A stretch of DNA of 9,016 nt from an uncultured Bacteroidia bacterium (lineage in GTDB: Bacteria > Bacteroidota > Bacteroidia > Bacteroidales > UBA932). Below the pieces are notes generated by a model. It did not search any database. It worked only from the letters and a program-made list of their open reading frames with translations, and had not been told where the DNA came from. The first letter of the stretch is position 1. Every line of letters begins with the position of its first letter. Shown here piece by piece: positions 1 through 5,586 of the stretch. The translations under genes and the position numbers were made by a program. The DNA lies in assembly GCA_902767465.1 (NCBI GenBank), contig CACXHM010000203.1, positions 1-9,016 on the forward strand, in the 5' to 3' direction.

Positions 1-558
1 AGGAGTTTCATCGTTTCTGTGCGCAAAGGCGGTTCGAAGGCGATGTTCCTGCCTCTGAGCATACTCGATGCCGAAATTCTCGAAAACCGCAAATCCGACC
101 TTTGGCGTCTGCACGGTGTTTCTGCGGTGTATCCGCTCAACGGCATCAGGTCGGATTTCAACAAGAACGCGCTCAGCATGTTCATGAGCGAGGTGCTGTT
201 CAGAGCCGTGCAGGAAGGTCTCGCCGAGCCGGAGCTTTTCGACTGGTGCGAAAAAAGCATACTTATGCTGGATGCGCTTGAAAGCGGATACTCAAATTAC
301 CATCTCCGCTTTTTGATGGAACTGACAGTCGCCCTCGGGTTTTCGCCTCGTTTCGAAGACATCGCCCCTTTCGCAGGTGAGAATCTCAGGGAAATAGAAG
401 CGATGCTCTCCGCATCTTTCCGGGATTTTATGATGATGCCTCTCAGCGGTGCGCGTCGCAGCGCCATCGCCGAGTCCCTGCTCCGCTACCTCTCCGCCCA
501 TCTTGAGGTTCCACTCAACATCCGCTCCCTCAGCATCCTCGGAGAATTGTACAGGTAG
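1..558 (+). CDS. recO: DNA repair protein RecO, 3' part (5' end outside window)
   Basis: The reading frame is open from base 1 and gives about 185 residues before the TAG stop. RecO is usually about 240 residues, so roughly the first 50 are missing. RecO anneals single strands and, with RecR, loads RecA onto SSB-coated DNA in the RecF pathway. The visible start (RSFIVSVRKGGSKA) fits the end of the N-terminal OB fold. The rest fits the all-helical C-terminal domain, with the family pattern SMFMSEVLFRAVQE, a middle FDWCEKSILMLD and YHLRFLMEL, and an ending RSLSILGELYR. The GTG at 19 is an internal valine, not the start, because RecO-like sequence continues upstream of it. I see no four-cysteine zinc cluster; some RecO proteins have one, and I believe Bacteroidota versions lack it. 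A repeat-rich region begins 3 nt after the stop. Identification rests on recalled family sequence. Confidence 0.85.
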   Translation, partial: RSFIVSVRKGGSKAMFLPLSILDAEILENRKSDLWRLHGVSAVYPLNGIRSDFNKNALSMFMSEVLFRAVQEGLAEPELFDWCEKSILMLDALESGYSNYHLRFLMELTVALGFSPRFEDIAPFAGENLREIEAMLSASFRDFMMMPLSGARRSAIAESLLRYLSAHLEVPLNIRSLSILGELYR

Positions 559-561
559 GTG

Positions 562-673
562 CACTGATTCGTATCGTTCTTGTAATCAGTGCTTTGCCGG
601 TTTTATCTCTGGTGCGTTTTCACCAGAGACAAAGTGTTGATGTTGCTGATTTCCAGACTGTTACGAATCAGTG
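562..673. repeat. 12-bp inverted repeat enclosing hairpin copy 1
   Basis: CACTGATTCGTA at 562-573 and TACGAATCAGTG at 662-673 are perfect reverse complements. They enclose the 604-631 palindrome. A further partial arm, AATCAGTG at 584-591, can also pair with CACTGATT at 562-569 as a local 8-bp stem with a 14-nt loop. The outer arms carry the GAATCAGT motif that recurs beside the other two hairpin copies, so the region looks like a compact mobile-element end rather than a simple terminator. The left arm starts 3 nt after the recO stop codon. Confidence 0.75.
604..672 (+). repeat. REP-like composite unit, copy 1 (hairpin + 33 nt + GAATCAGT)
   Basis: The 28-nt hairpin core is at 604-631, with arms TCTCTGGTG (606-614) and CACCAGAGA (621-629) around the loop CGTTTT. 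It differs from copy 2 by a single base (A605 instead of G). After 33 nt (632-664) comes GAATCAGT (665-672). The unit lies between recO and the transposase gene, upstream of the latter and in the same orientation as copy 2 downstream of it. No U-run follows the stem, so it is not a typical intrinsic terminator. By analogy with REP/RAYT systems it could be a recognition site of the adjacent transposase; that is inference. Confidence 0.8.
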
Positions 674-677
674 AATA

Positions 678-703
678 TTGTTTTGGATTTTCAAATAACT
701 TTG
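678..703 (+). promoter_or_regulatory. Candidate Bacteroidota promoter of the transposase gene
   Basis: TAACTTTG at 696-703 matches the Bacteroidota -7 consensus TAnnTTTG. A TTG at 678-680 could be the -33 element, but the 15-nt spacing is shorter than the usual 19-21. A start a few bases after 703 would leave about 50 nt of leader before the ATG at 760. The box lies within the perfect inverted repeat at 688-716, so a factor binding that repeat could control it. This is a pattern match only. Confidence 0.35.
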
Positions 704-716
704 CGATATTTGAAAA
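688..716. repeat. 10-bp inverted repeat overlapping candidate promoter
   Basis: TTTTCAAATA (688-697) and TATTTGAAAA (707-716) are perfect reverse complements separated by 9 nt (ACTTTGCGA). The spacer and left arm contain the TAACTTTG candidate -7 box. It may be an operator, a DNA hairpin used by the transposase, or an RNA hairpin. It resembles neither the TCTCTGGTG palindrome nor the GAATCAGT motif. Confidence 0.55.
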
Positions 717-717
717 A

Positions 718-735
718 CGAACCCGCCGAGGTTCG
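718..735. repeat. Short hairpin in the transposase 5' leader
   Basis: CGAACC (718-723) pairs perfectly with GGTTCG (730-735) around a 6-nt loop, CGCCGA. It begins 2 nt after the preceding inverted repeat and ends 24 nt before the transposase ATG. AT-rich sequence follows (ATTAATCTTTAAAAC), but there is no run of T, so a terminator is not well supported. A leader hairpin limiting transposase expression is possible. Confidence 0.45.
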
Positions 736-759
736 ATTAATCTTTAAAACAAGTCAGAT

Positions 760-1707
760 ATGAGGGGTCAGAACAGAAAAGTCTATCCGGACATCATCAA
801 TCACAGTTATCAGAGGACCATTAATGGGAATCTGCTCTTCTACAATGATCTTGATCATTTGTCGTTCTTCACCATCTTTTGCGTGACAAAAGAAAAGTAT
901 CCCGGCATCCGCGTATTCAAATTATGCCAGATGCCGGATCATCTTCACAGTTCCTGTGCAGCTTCCAGCAGGGCAGAATTGTCGGCTTTTACGCAGAACT
1001 ACACTTCAGTATTTGCAAGAGAACACAATGAAGTCTGCCATGAAAAGGGAAACGTATTCCGTTCCCCGTTCGGCAGCGTTCCAAAATACGGAGACAAGAA
1101 AGCCAGGTCGACCTTTATTTATGTGGATAATAATCCCGTAGAACGCAGGCTGGTTGAAAAGGCTGAGGATTATAGATGGAATTATCTTGCTTATGGAGCA
1201 AGCGAAAACCCTTTTTCCGAACCGTTAAGATTCGAGGATGCATCGGTGTCATTGAGAAAAGCTGCTCTGATCGTGAGGAAGATGCATGGTCAGAACAAGT
1301 ACCTTTCATACCCTTTGCTGGTAAAACTGTTCCGGCCGCTGAATGATAAAGAAATAAGTCAGCTTTCAGATTATATTGTGGTTACTTACAATGTGCTTGA
1401 TTATGGAGGTGCCGAACGTTTTTTCGGAAGCCGCAAGAATATGCTTGAAGCGGTCCATTCGGTGACAGGCAATGAGTATGATCTGAATGAAGTGTTTACG
1501 GGCTGGTCTGACGAGTGCTATCAGAAGATGACCGATTATTTGATGAAAACAGGGAATTATAAGGATATTCATGACATCTTCAGGATACCGGTCGAGAAAA
1601 GGCTCGGTATAATGAACGAGTTATTGAGCCATATAGACGCGCTGCCGGAGCAGGCTGCTAAATATTTGCACATTCCCTGGAGAAAAAACTGTGATGAAAT
1701 GCGTTGA
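760..1707 (+). CDS. REP-associated-type Y1 (HUH) tyrosine transposase
   Basis: The 315-residue protein has an N-terminal IS200-like Y1 transposase domain (about residues 8-150). The HUH metal-binding motif is QMPDHLH, with His61 and His63. The catalytic tyrosine is probably Tyr121 in FIYVDNNPVERRLV, the equivalent of YIhxNPV in REP-associated tyrosine transposases (RAYTs). These enzymes nick and join single-stranded DNA at hairpins through a phosphotyrosine link. Residues from about 150 to the end are an extension beyond the catalytic domain. They are helical in character and end with EQAAKYLHIP, which could be part of a helix-turn-helix. The gene is intact. It looks richer in A+T than its neighbours: 26 of 60 bases are G or C at 1141-1200, against 31 of 60 in xylB at 3841-3900. 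It is bracketed by direct copies of a 28-nt palindrome. The ATG at 760 fits a family-like N-terminus (HSYQRTINGNLLFYND). The family is clear; activity is unproven. Confidence 0.88.
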   Translation: MRGQNRKVYPDIINHSYQRTINGNLLFYNDLDHLSFFTIFCVTKEKYPGIRVFKLCQMPDHLHSSCAASSRAELSAFTQNYTSVFAREHNEVCHEKGNVFRSPFGSVPKYGDKKARSTFIYVDNNPVERRLVEKAEDYRWNYLAYGASENPFSEPLRFEDASVSLRKAALIVRKMHGQNKYLSYPLLVKLFRPLNDKEISQLSDYIVVTYNVLDYGGAERFFGSRKNMLEAVHSVTGNEYDLNEVFTGWSDECYQKMTDYLMKTGNYKDIHDIFRIPVEKRLGIMNELLSHIDALPEQAAKYLHIPWRKNCDEMR

Positions 1708-1728
1708 AATACAGGCGTTTAAAGGGTT

Positions 1729-1797
1729 TGTCTCTGGTGCGTTTTCACCAGAGACAGAAGTGCTAAATAGTTGAAACACAGTATGATGTGAATCAGT
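1729..1797 (+). repeat. REP-like composite unit, copy 2 (hairpin + 33 nt + GAATCAGT)
   Basis: The core at 1729-1756 is a perfect palindrome, with arms TGTCTCTGGTG (1729-1739) and CACCAGAGACA (1746-1756) and loop CGTTTT. It is followed by 33 nt (1757-1789) and GAATCAGT (1790-1797). It starts 21 nt after the transposase stop, in the same orientation as copy 1. It lies between convergent genes (transposase and EamA permease) and might also act as an RNA 3'-end hairpin, but no T-run follows on either strand. Its spacer shares AAGTG near its start with copy 1. Confidence 0.82.
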
Positions 1798-1817
1798 AAC
1801 TGCTTCGCGGGGGCGGC

Positions 1818-2660
1818 CTATACGGAGCCGGCCATGAGCAAGGCGACGCCGGCGAGCATGATGGAAAGCACTCCAGCCTTCTGTGTAATACGTTTTTCGC
1901 TGAAGAGGATGGCACCGAGTGCGAAGGTGATGATGACGGAACTCCGTCGGATGAGGGAGATTACCGAAAGAAGGGCACCGTCAGCTTTGAGCGAGAAGAA
2001 GTAAAGCATGTCTGCGCCGGTGATGAGAACGGCGATCAGCAGCAGGGTCCAGTCCCATTTGAAAGGCTGCGACTGTGCGCGTCTCCGGCGGATCAGAACT
2101 ATGATGCCCAGCAGCAGCGTGATGTAGACGTTCGTCCAGCTCTGTACGAACAGGGGTTGCATTCCCGAGAGGATGTGCTTGTCCCACAGGGCGCTGGCGA
2201 CGCCGGTCACGATGGATACGGCCAATGCTGCGAATCCCCTGTTGCCCTTGATGGAGATGCCTTCACGTTCGCTGTTGACACTAAGCAGCCACATTGCCAG
2301 AAGCACGAGTGCTACACCGCCCCATTGCACGGCGTTCAGCCTTTCTCCAAACAGGAGTATGGAGAATAGCACCACAAACATGGGTCTGGAGGTCTTGAAC
2401 GTGGATACCGTGGTGATGGGAAGCAGTTGGAGGGCTATCATTCCGCTTACCCATGAAGAGGTTACGAGGACGGATTTGAAGATGAGACGGAGATGGTCGG
2501 AGGCGGATCCGGCGCTGAGGAACGGGCTTACGAACAGGGTGCTGAGAGCAGTTGCGCAAAGCAGTATCCAATAAACATCATTATGTTTCAGCGCAACCTT
2601 TTTGGCCACGTCGTAAACACCCAGCAGGATCGCTGAGACAAGTGCCATCCAAATCCACAT
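1818..2660 (-). CDS. EamA/DMT-superfamily permease
   Basis: This is a 280-residue integral membrane protein, read from the ATG at 2660 (MWIWMALVSAILLGVYD). It has the two-fold EamA layout, about ten predicted membrane helices. Each half ends with the family pattern of an acidic residue, a short loop and a glycine-rich helix: FGERLNAVQWGGVALVL (residues 104-120) and FSEKRITQKAGVLSIMLAGVALL (253-275). A basic RRRR stretch (191-194) lies in a cytoplasmic-type loop between halves. The family exports or exchanges small metabolites; the substrate cannot be told from sequence. The frame extends upstream to an ATG at 2753, but that would overlap xylB by 50 nt and adds a polar stretch unlike the family, so I reject it. 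An ATG at 2648 is another option. It is transcribed divergently from xylB, which may or may not mean a shared role in sugar metabolism. Confidence 0.85.
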   Translation of the reverse strand: MWIWMALVSAILLGVYDVAKKVALKHNDVYWILLCATALSTLFVSPFLSAGSASDHLRLIFKSVLVTSSWVSGMIALQLLPITTVSTFKTSRPMFVVLFSILLFGERLNAVQWGGVALVLLAMWLLSVNSEREGISIKGNRGFAALAVSIVTGVASALWDKHILSGMQPLFVQSWTNVYITLLLGIIVLIRRRRAQSQPFKWDWTLLLIAVLITGADMLYFFSLKADGALLSVISLIRRSSVIITFALGAILFSEKRITQKAGVLSIMLAGVALLMAGSV

Positions 2661-2668
2661 ATCAGCGG

Positions 2669-2676
2669 CAAAGTTA
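2669..2676 (-). promoter_or_regulatory. Candidate -7 box for the EamA permease gene
   Basis: On the minus strand this reads TAACTTTG, an exact TAnnTTTG match. Only 8 nt separate it from the ATG at 2660, so the transcript would be nearly leaderless; starting at the internal ATG at 2648 gives a leader of about 17 nt. I see no convincing -33 element. It lies 11 nt from the opposing xylB box, so the two promoters would overlap. Confidence 0.4.
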
Positions 2677-2687
2677 GCAAAAAGTGT

Positions 2688-2695
2688 TATATTTG
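2688..2695 (+). promoter_or_regulatory. Candidate -7 box of the xylose operon
   Basis: TATATTTG is an exact TAnnTTTG match, 8 nt before the xylB ATG at 2704. With the box centred at -7, transcription would start about 5 nt before the ATG. There is no clear TTTG-type -33 element at the usual distance, which could mean that an activator is needed. No regulator gene or obvious operator palindrome is visible nearby. Confidence 0.5.
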
Positions 2696-2703
2696 TATTT
2701 ACT

Positions 2704-4197
2704 ATGTACCTGCTTGGATATGATATCGGAAGTTCTTCCGTAAAAGCCTCCATGGTGGAGGCTGAGAGCGGCAGGACGGTTGCGTCGGCCTTTTATCCCA
2801 AAACGGAGGCTCCCATAAGTTCTGTGCGCCCCGGATGGGCGGAACAGAATCCGGAAGACTGGTGGACCAGCCTGAAGGCTGCAACCGCGGAACTGCTTGC
2901 TTCCTGCCCTGACCCGAAAATAGACGCCATCGGCATTTCATATCAGATGCATGGACTTGTCTGCGTGGGAAAGGACCTGAAGCCTTTGCGCCCGGCCATC
3001 ATCTGGTGTGACTCCAGGGCGGTTCCGTATGGAAACAAGGCTTTTGAAGATCTTGGAAGGGGCTGGTGCCTGGGTCATTTGCTGAACTCTCCGGGTAATT
3101 TTACTGCGTCCAAACTTGCATGGGTAAAAGAGAACGAGCCGGATATTTTTTCAAGGATCTACAAGGTGATGCTTCCGGGCGATTACATCGCCATGAAGAT
3201 GACAGGGGAACTGTGCACCACTGTGAGCGGCCTTTCGGAGGGAATGATGTGGGATTTTGCCGAGAATCGTCCTGCAACCCGCCTTATGGAGTATTTCGGC
3301 TTCAGTGAAGACCTGCTTCCTGTGGTCGTCCCTGTTTTTGGAGAGCAGGGTAGGCTGAGCGCGGCCGCTGCTGCGGAGCTGGGACTTCCCGCAGGCATTC
3401 GGGTTACATACCGTGCCGGAGACCAGCCGAACAACGCCCTGAGCCTGAATGTTCTGAACCCGGGAGAAATAGCAGCCACCGCAGGTACGTCAGGAGTAGT
3501 TTACGGGGTGCTTGGAGAAGTTGGTTACGACCCGGAGTCGAGGGTGAATACATTCGCCCACGTGAATCATACCGCAGCTGATCCGAGGCTGGGGGTGTTG
3601 CTCTGCATAAACGGAACGGGCATCCTGAATTCGTGGATGCGCCGCAATGTGGCCTTCGATGCCATGACCTATCCTGCCATGAACGCTATGGCGGCGGAGT
3701 CTCCGATAGGCAGCCGGGGAATAAGCATCCTGCCGTTTGGCAACGGTGCAGAAAGACTGCTTGGAAATACTGCTCCGGGATGCAGTTTCCATGGGATTGA
3801 TTTCAACCGTCATGGGCGGGAAGACCTGCTGCGCGCAGCGCAGGAGGGGATAGCTTTTTCTTTCTGTTACGGCATGGAGGTGATGCAGCAGATGGGAATG
3901 AAGATAGACCGTATCCATGCAGGGAACGCCAATATGTTCCTGTCCGGGGTATTCCGCGAGACCCTGTCCGGGGTTAGCGGGGCGATGATCGAGCTATTTG
4001 ACACCGACGGATCTGTCGGAGCAGCGCGGGGGGCGGGGCTCGGCGCCGGCATTTATGCCGGGCCGGACGAGGCCTTCGCCTCGACTGAGCGCCTTGCGCT
4101 CATAGCCCCGCCTCTTGACCGCAGCCCCTATCTGGAAGCCTACTCCCGCTGGCTGGAGCATCTCTCATCTACTGATTCTCAAATCGCTAAATATTAA
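2704..4197 (+). CDS. xylB: Xylulokinase
   Basis: This 497-residue FGGY-family sugar kinase phosphorylates D-xylulose with ATP to D-xylulose 5-phosphate, the entry point to the pentose phosphate pathway. The N-terminal nucleotide-binding signature is GYDIGSSSVKA (residues 5-15). YQMHGLV (80-86) matches the substrate-binding MHG motif of xylulokinases. Asp240 in AGDQPNNA is the likely catalytic base (equivalent to Asp233 of E. coli XylB). GTSGVVY (261-267) belongs to the ATP-binding domain. Length is normal for the family. The start is set by the conserved MYLLGYDIG and by the close upstream TATATTTG box. It is the first gene of the operon, 73 nt before xylA. The last 8 codons (T490-Y497) overlap the end of a REP-like repeat unit, so the extreme C-terminus may come from that element. 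Specificity for xylulose rather than another ketose is supported mainly by the neighbouring xylA. Confidence 0.93.
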   Translation: MYLLGYDIGSSSVKASMVEAESGRTVASAFYPKTEAPISSVRPGWAEQNPEDWWTSLKAATAELLASCPDPKIDAIGISYQMHGLVCVGKDLKPLRPAIIWCDSRAVPYGNKAFEDLGRGWCLGHLLNSPGNFTASKLAWVKENEPDIFSRIYKVMLPGDYIAMKMTGELCTTVSGLSEGMMWDFAENRPATRLMEYFGFSEDLLPVVVPVFGEQGRLSAAAAAELGLPAGIRVTYRAGDQPNNALSLNVLNPGEIAATAGTSGVVYGVLGEVGYDPESRVNTFAHVNHTAADPRLGVLLCINGTGILNSWMRRNVAFDAMTYPAMNAMAAESPIGSRGISILPFGNGAERLLGNTAPGCSFHGIDFNRHGREDLLRAAQEGIAFSFCYGMEVMQQMGMKIDRIHAGNANMFLSGVFRETLSGVSGAMIELFDTDGSVGAARGAGLGAGIYAGPDEAFASTERLALIAPPLDRSPYLEAYSRWLEHLSSTDSQIAKY

Positions 4198-4239
4198 GCA
4201 CTTAGCCATCCTGTCTCTGGTGAAAATGTACCAGAGACA
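4171..4239 (-). repeat. REP-like composite unit, copy 3, inverted, between xylB and xylA
   Basis: The core at 4212-4239 has arms TGTCTCTGGT (4212-4221) and ACCAGAGACA (4230-4239). Compared with the reverse complement of copy 2 it matches 26 of 28 bases; the two differences, both in the loop-side region, are C-to-T on the plus strand. ACTGATTC (4171-4178), the reverse complement of GAATCAGT, lies exactly 33 nt away, the same spacing as in copies 1 and 2. The motif end lies within xylB codons 490-492. The stem would form in the xylB-xylA mRNA 32 nt upstream of the xylA start and could protect or separate the two parts of the message. Confidence 0.78.
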
Positions 4240-4270
4240 AAAGCTTTATTTAATTGATAATTAATACACT

Positions 4271-5584
4271 ATGAAACAGTATTTTCCACAGATTTCCAAG
4301 ATTCCTTTCGAAGGGCACGAAGGGAAGAATCCTCTGGCATTTCATTATTATGAGCCAGACCGCATAGTGCTCGGAAAACCCATGAAGGAGTGGCTGCGTT
4401 TTGCTCTTGCCTGGTGGCATACTCTGGGACAGGCTTCAGGTGACCAGTTCGGAGGGCAGACCCGAAGTTATGAATGGGACAGGGCTGATGATCCTATGCA
4501 GCGCGCCAAAGACAAAATGGATGCAGGTTTCGAAATTATGCAGAAACTTGGAATCGAGTTCTTCTGTTTCCATGACATCGACCTTATCGAGGACAGTGAG
4601 GATATAGCCGTTTACGAAGCCAGGATGAAGGAGATAACCGACTATGCTCTCGAAAAGATGCGTCAGACCGGCATCAAACTGCTCTGGGGCACTGCGAATG
4701 TCTTTGGCCACAAACGCTATATGAACGGTGCGGCCACCAATCCCGATTTCGACGTGGTCGCGAGGGCGGCGGTCCAGATCAAGAATGCCATTGATGCCAC
4801 CATAAAACTGGGCGGTTCCAACTATGTTTTCTGGGGAGGCCGGGAAGGATACAGCTCCCTTCTCAACACTCAAATGCAGAGGGAAAAAGACCATCTTGCA
4901 AATATGCTGAAAGCGGCCCGCGACTACGCCCGCGGCAAGGGTTTCAAGGGAACCTTCCTGATTGAGCCCAAACCTATGGAACCTACCAAACATCAGTACG
5001 ACGTTGATACCGAGACGGTTATAGGATTCCTGCGCGCCCACGGGCTCGACAAGGACTTCAAGGTGAATATTGAGGTCAACCATGCAACTCTTGCCGGCCA
5101 TACCTTCGAACACGAGCTTGCGGTCGCGGTCGACAATGGCCTGCTGGGCAGCATAGATGCCAACCGCGGGGATGCGCAGAACGGTTGGGACACCGACCAG
5201 TTCCCTGTAGATACCCTTGAGATGACCCAGGCCATGCTGCAGATTATCCGGAACGGCGGTCTGGGCAACGGCGGATCTAACTTCGATGCCAAGCTTCGCC
5301 GTAACTCCACCAACCCCGAGGATATCTTCATTGCCCATATCAGCGCCATGGATACCATGGCTCACGGCCTGCTGAATGCGGCGGAAATCATTGAAAAATC
5401 GCCCATTCCGCAGATGGTCAGGGACCGTTACGCTTCTTTTGACAGTGGAGCGGGAAAAGAATTCGAGCAGGGACTTCTCAGTCTTGAACAGATGGTTGAT
5501 TATGCCAAGGCTCATGGAGAACCCGCCCAGACTTCCGGTCAGCAGGAACTCTACGAAACTCTCGTTAATCTCTATAGCATCTAA
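4271..5584 (+). CDS. xylA: Xylose isomerase (class II)
   Basis: This 437-residue cytoplasmic enzyme interconverts D-xylose and D-xylulose (and D-glucose and D-fructose) using two divalent metal ions. All expected active-site residues are present at the standard class II positions: His101 and Asp104 (FCFHDIDL), Glu232 and Lys234 (IEPKPMEPTKHQYD), Glu268 and His271, Asp296 (GSIDANRGD), Asp307 and Asp309 (WDTDQFP), and Asp339. The WGGREGY signature is at 188-194. Length and an N-terminus beginning MKQYFPQI fit Bacteroidetes XylA. It follows xylB after 73 nt containing the inverted repeat copy 3 and precedes the symporter by 2 nt, so xylA and the symporter are surely cotranscribed. I see no full promoter box in front of xylA; TTATTTAATTG upstream is only a partial match. 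Confidence 0.97.
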   Translation: MKQYFPQISKIPFEGHEGKNPLAFHYYEPDRIVLGKPMKEWLRFALAWWHTLGQASGDQFGGQTRSYEWDRADDPMQRAKDKMDAGFEIMQKLGIEFFCFHDIDLIEDSEDIAVYEARMKEITDYALEKMRQTGIKLLWGTANVFGHKRYMNGAATNPDFDVVARAAVQIKNAIDATIKLGGSNYVFWGGREGYSSLLNTQMQREKDHLANMLKAARDYARGKGFKGTFLIEPKPMEPTKHQYDVDTETVIGFLRAHGLDKDFKVNIEVNHATLAGHTFEHELAVAVDNGLLGSIDANRGDAQNGWDTDQFPVDTLEMTQAMLQIIRNGGLGNGGSNFDAKLRRNSTNPEDIFIAHISAMDTMAHGLLNAAEIIEKSPIPQMVRDRYASFDSGAGKEFEQGLLSLEQMVDYAKAHGEPAQTSGQQELYETLVNLYSI

Positions 5585-5586
5585 GG

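Noticed and set aside
19..558. GTG at 19 as the start of a complete small gene
   Set aside because: The frame is open to base 1 and the residues before it continue RecO-like sequence, so this is a truncated recO.
1729..1756. Palindrome as an intrinsic terminator between convergent genes
   Set aside because: The stem is strong, but no run of T follows on either strand. The same sequence also occurs upstream of the transposase and inside an operon, so repeat identity explains it better.
2661..2753. N-terminal extension of the EamA permease to the ATG at 2753
   Set aside because: It would overlap the xylB start by 50 nt, contains polar sequence unlike EamA proteins, and places the TAACTTTG box inside the gene. 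The ATG at 2660 gives a normal 280-residue protein.
604..4239. The three palindromes as a CRISPR array
   Set aside because: Copies are 1-2.5 kb apart with a gene or operon between, in mixed orientation, with no regular spacers and no cas genes.
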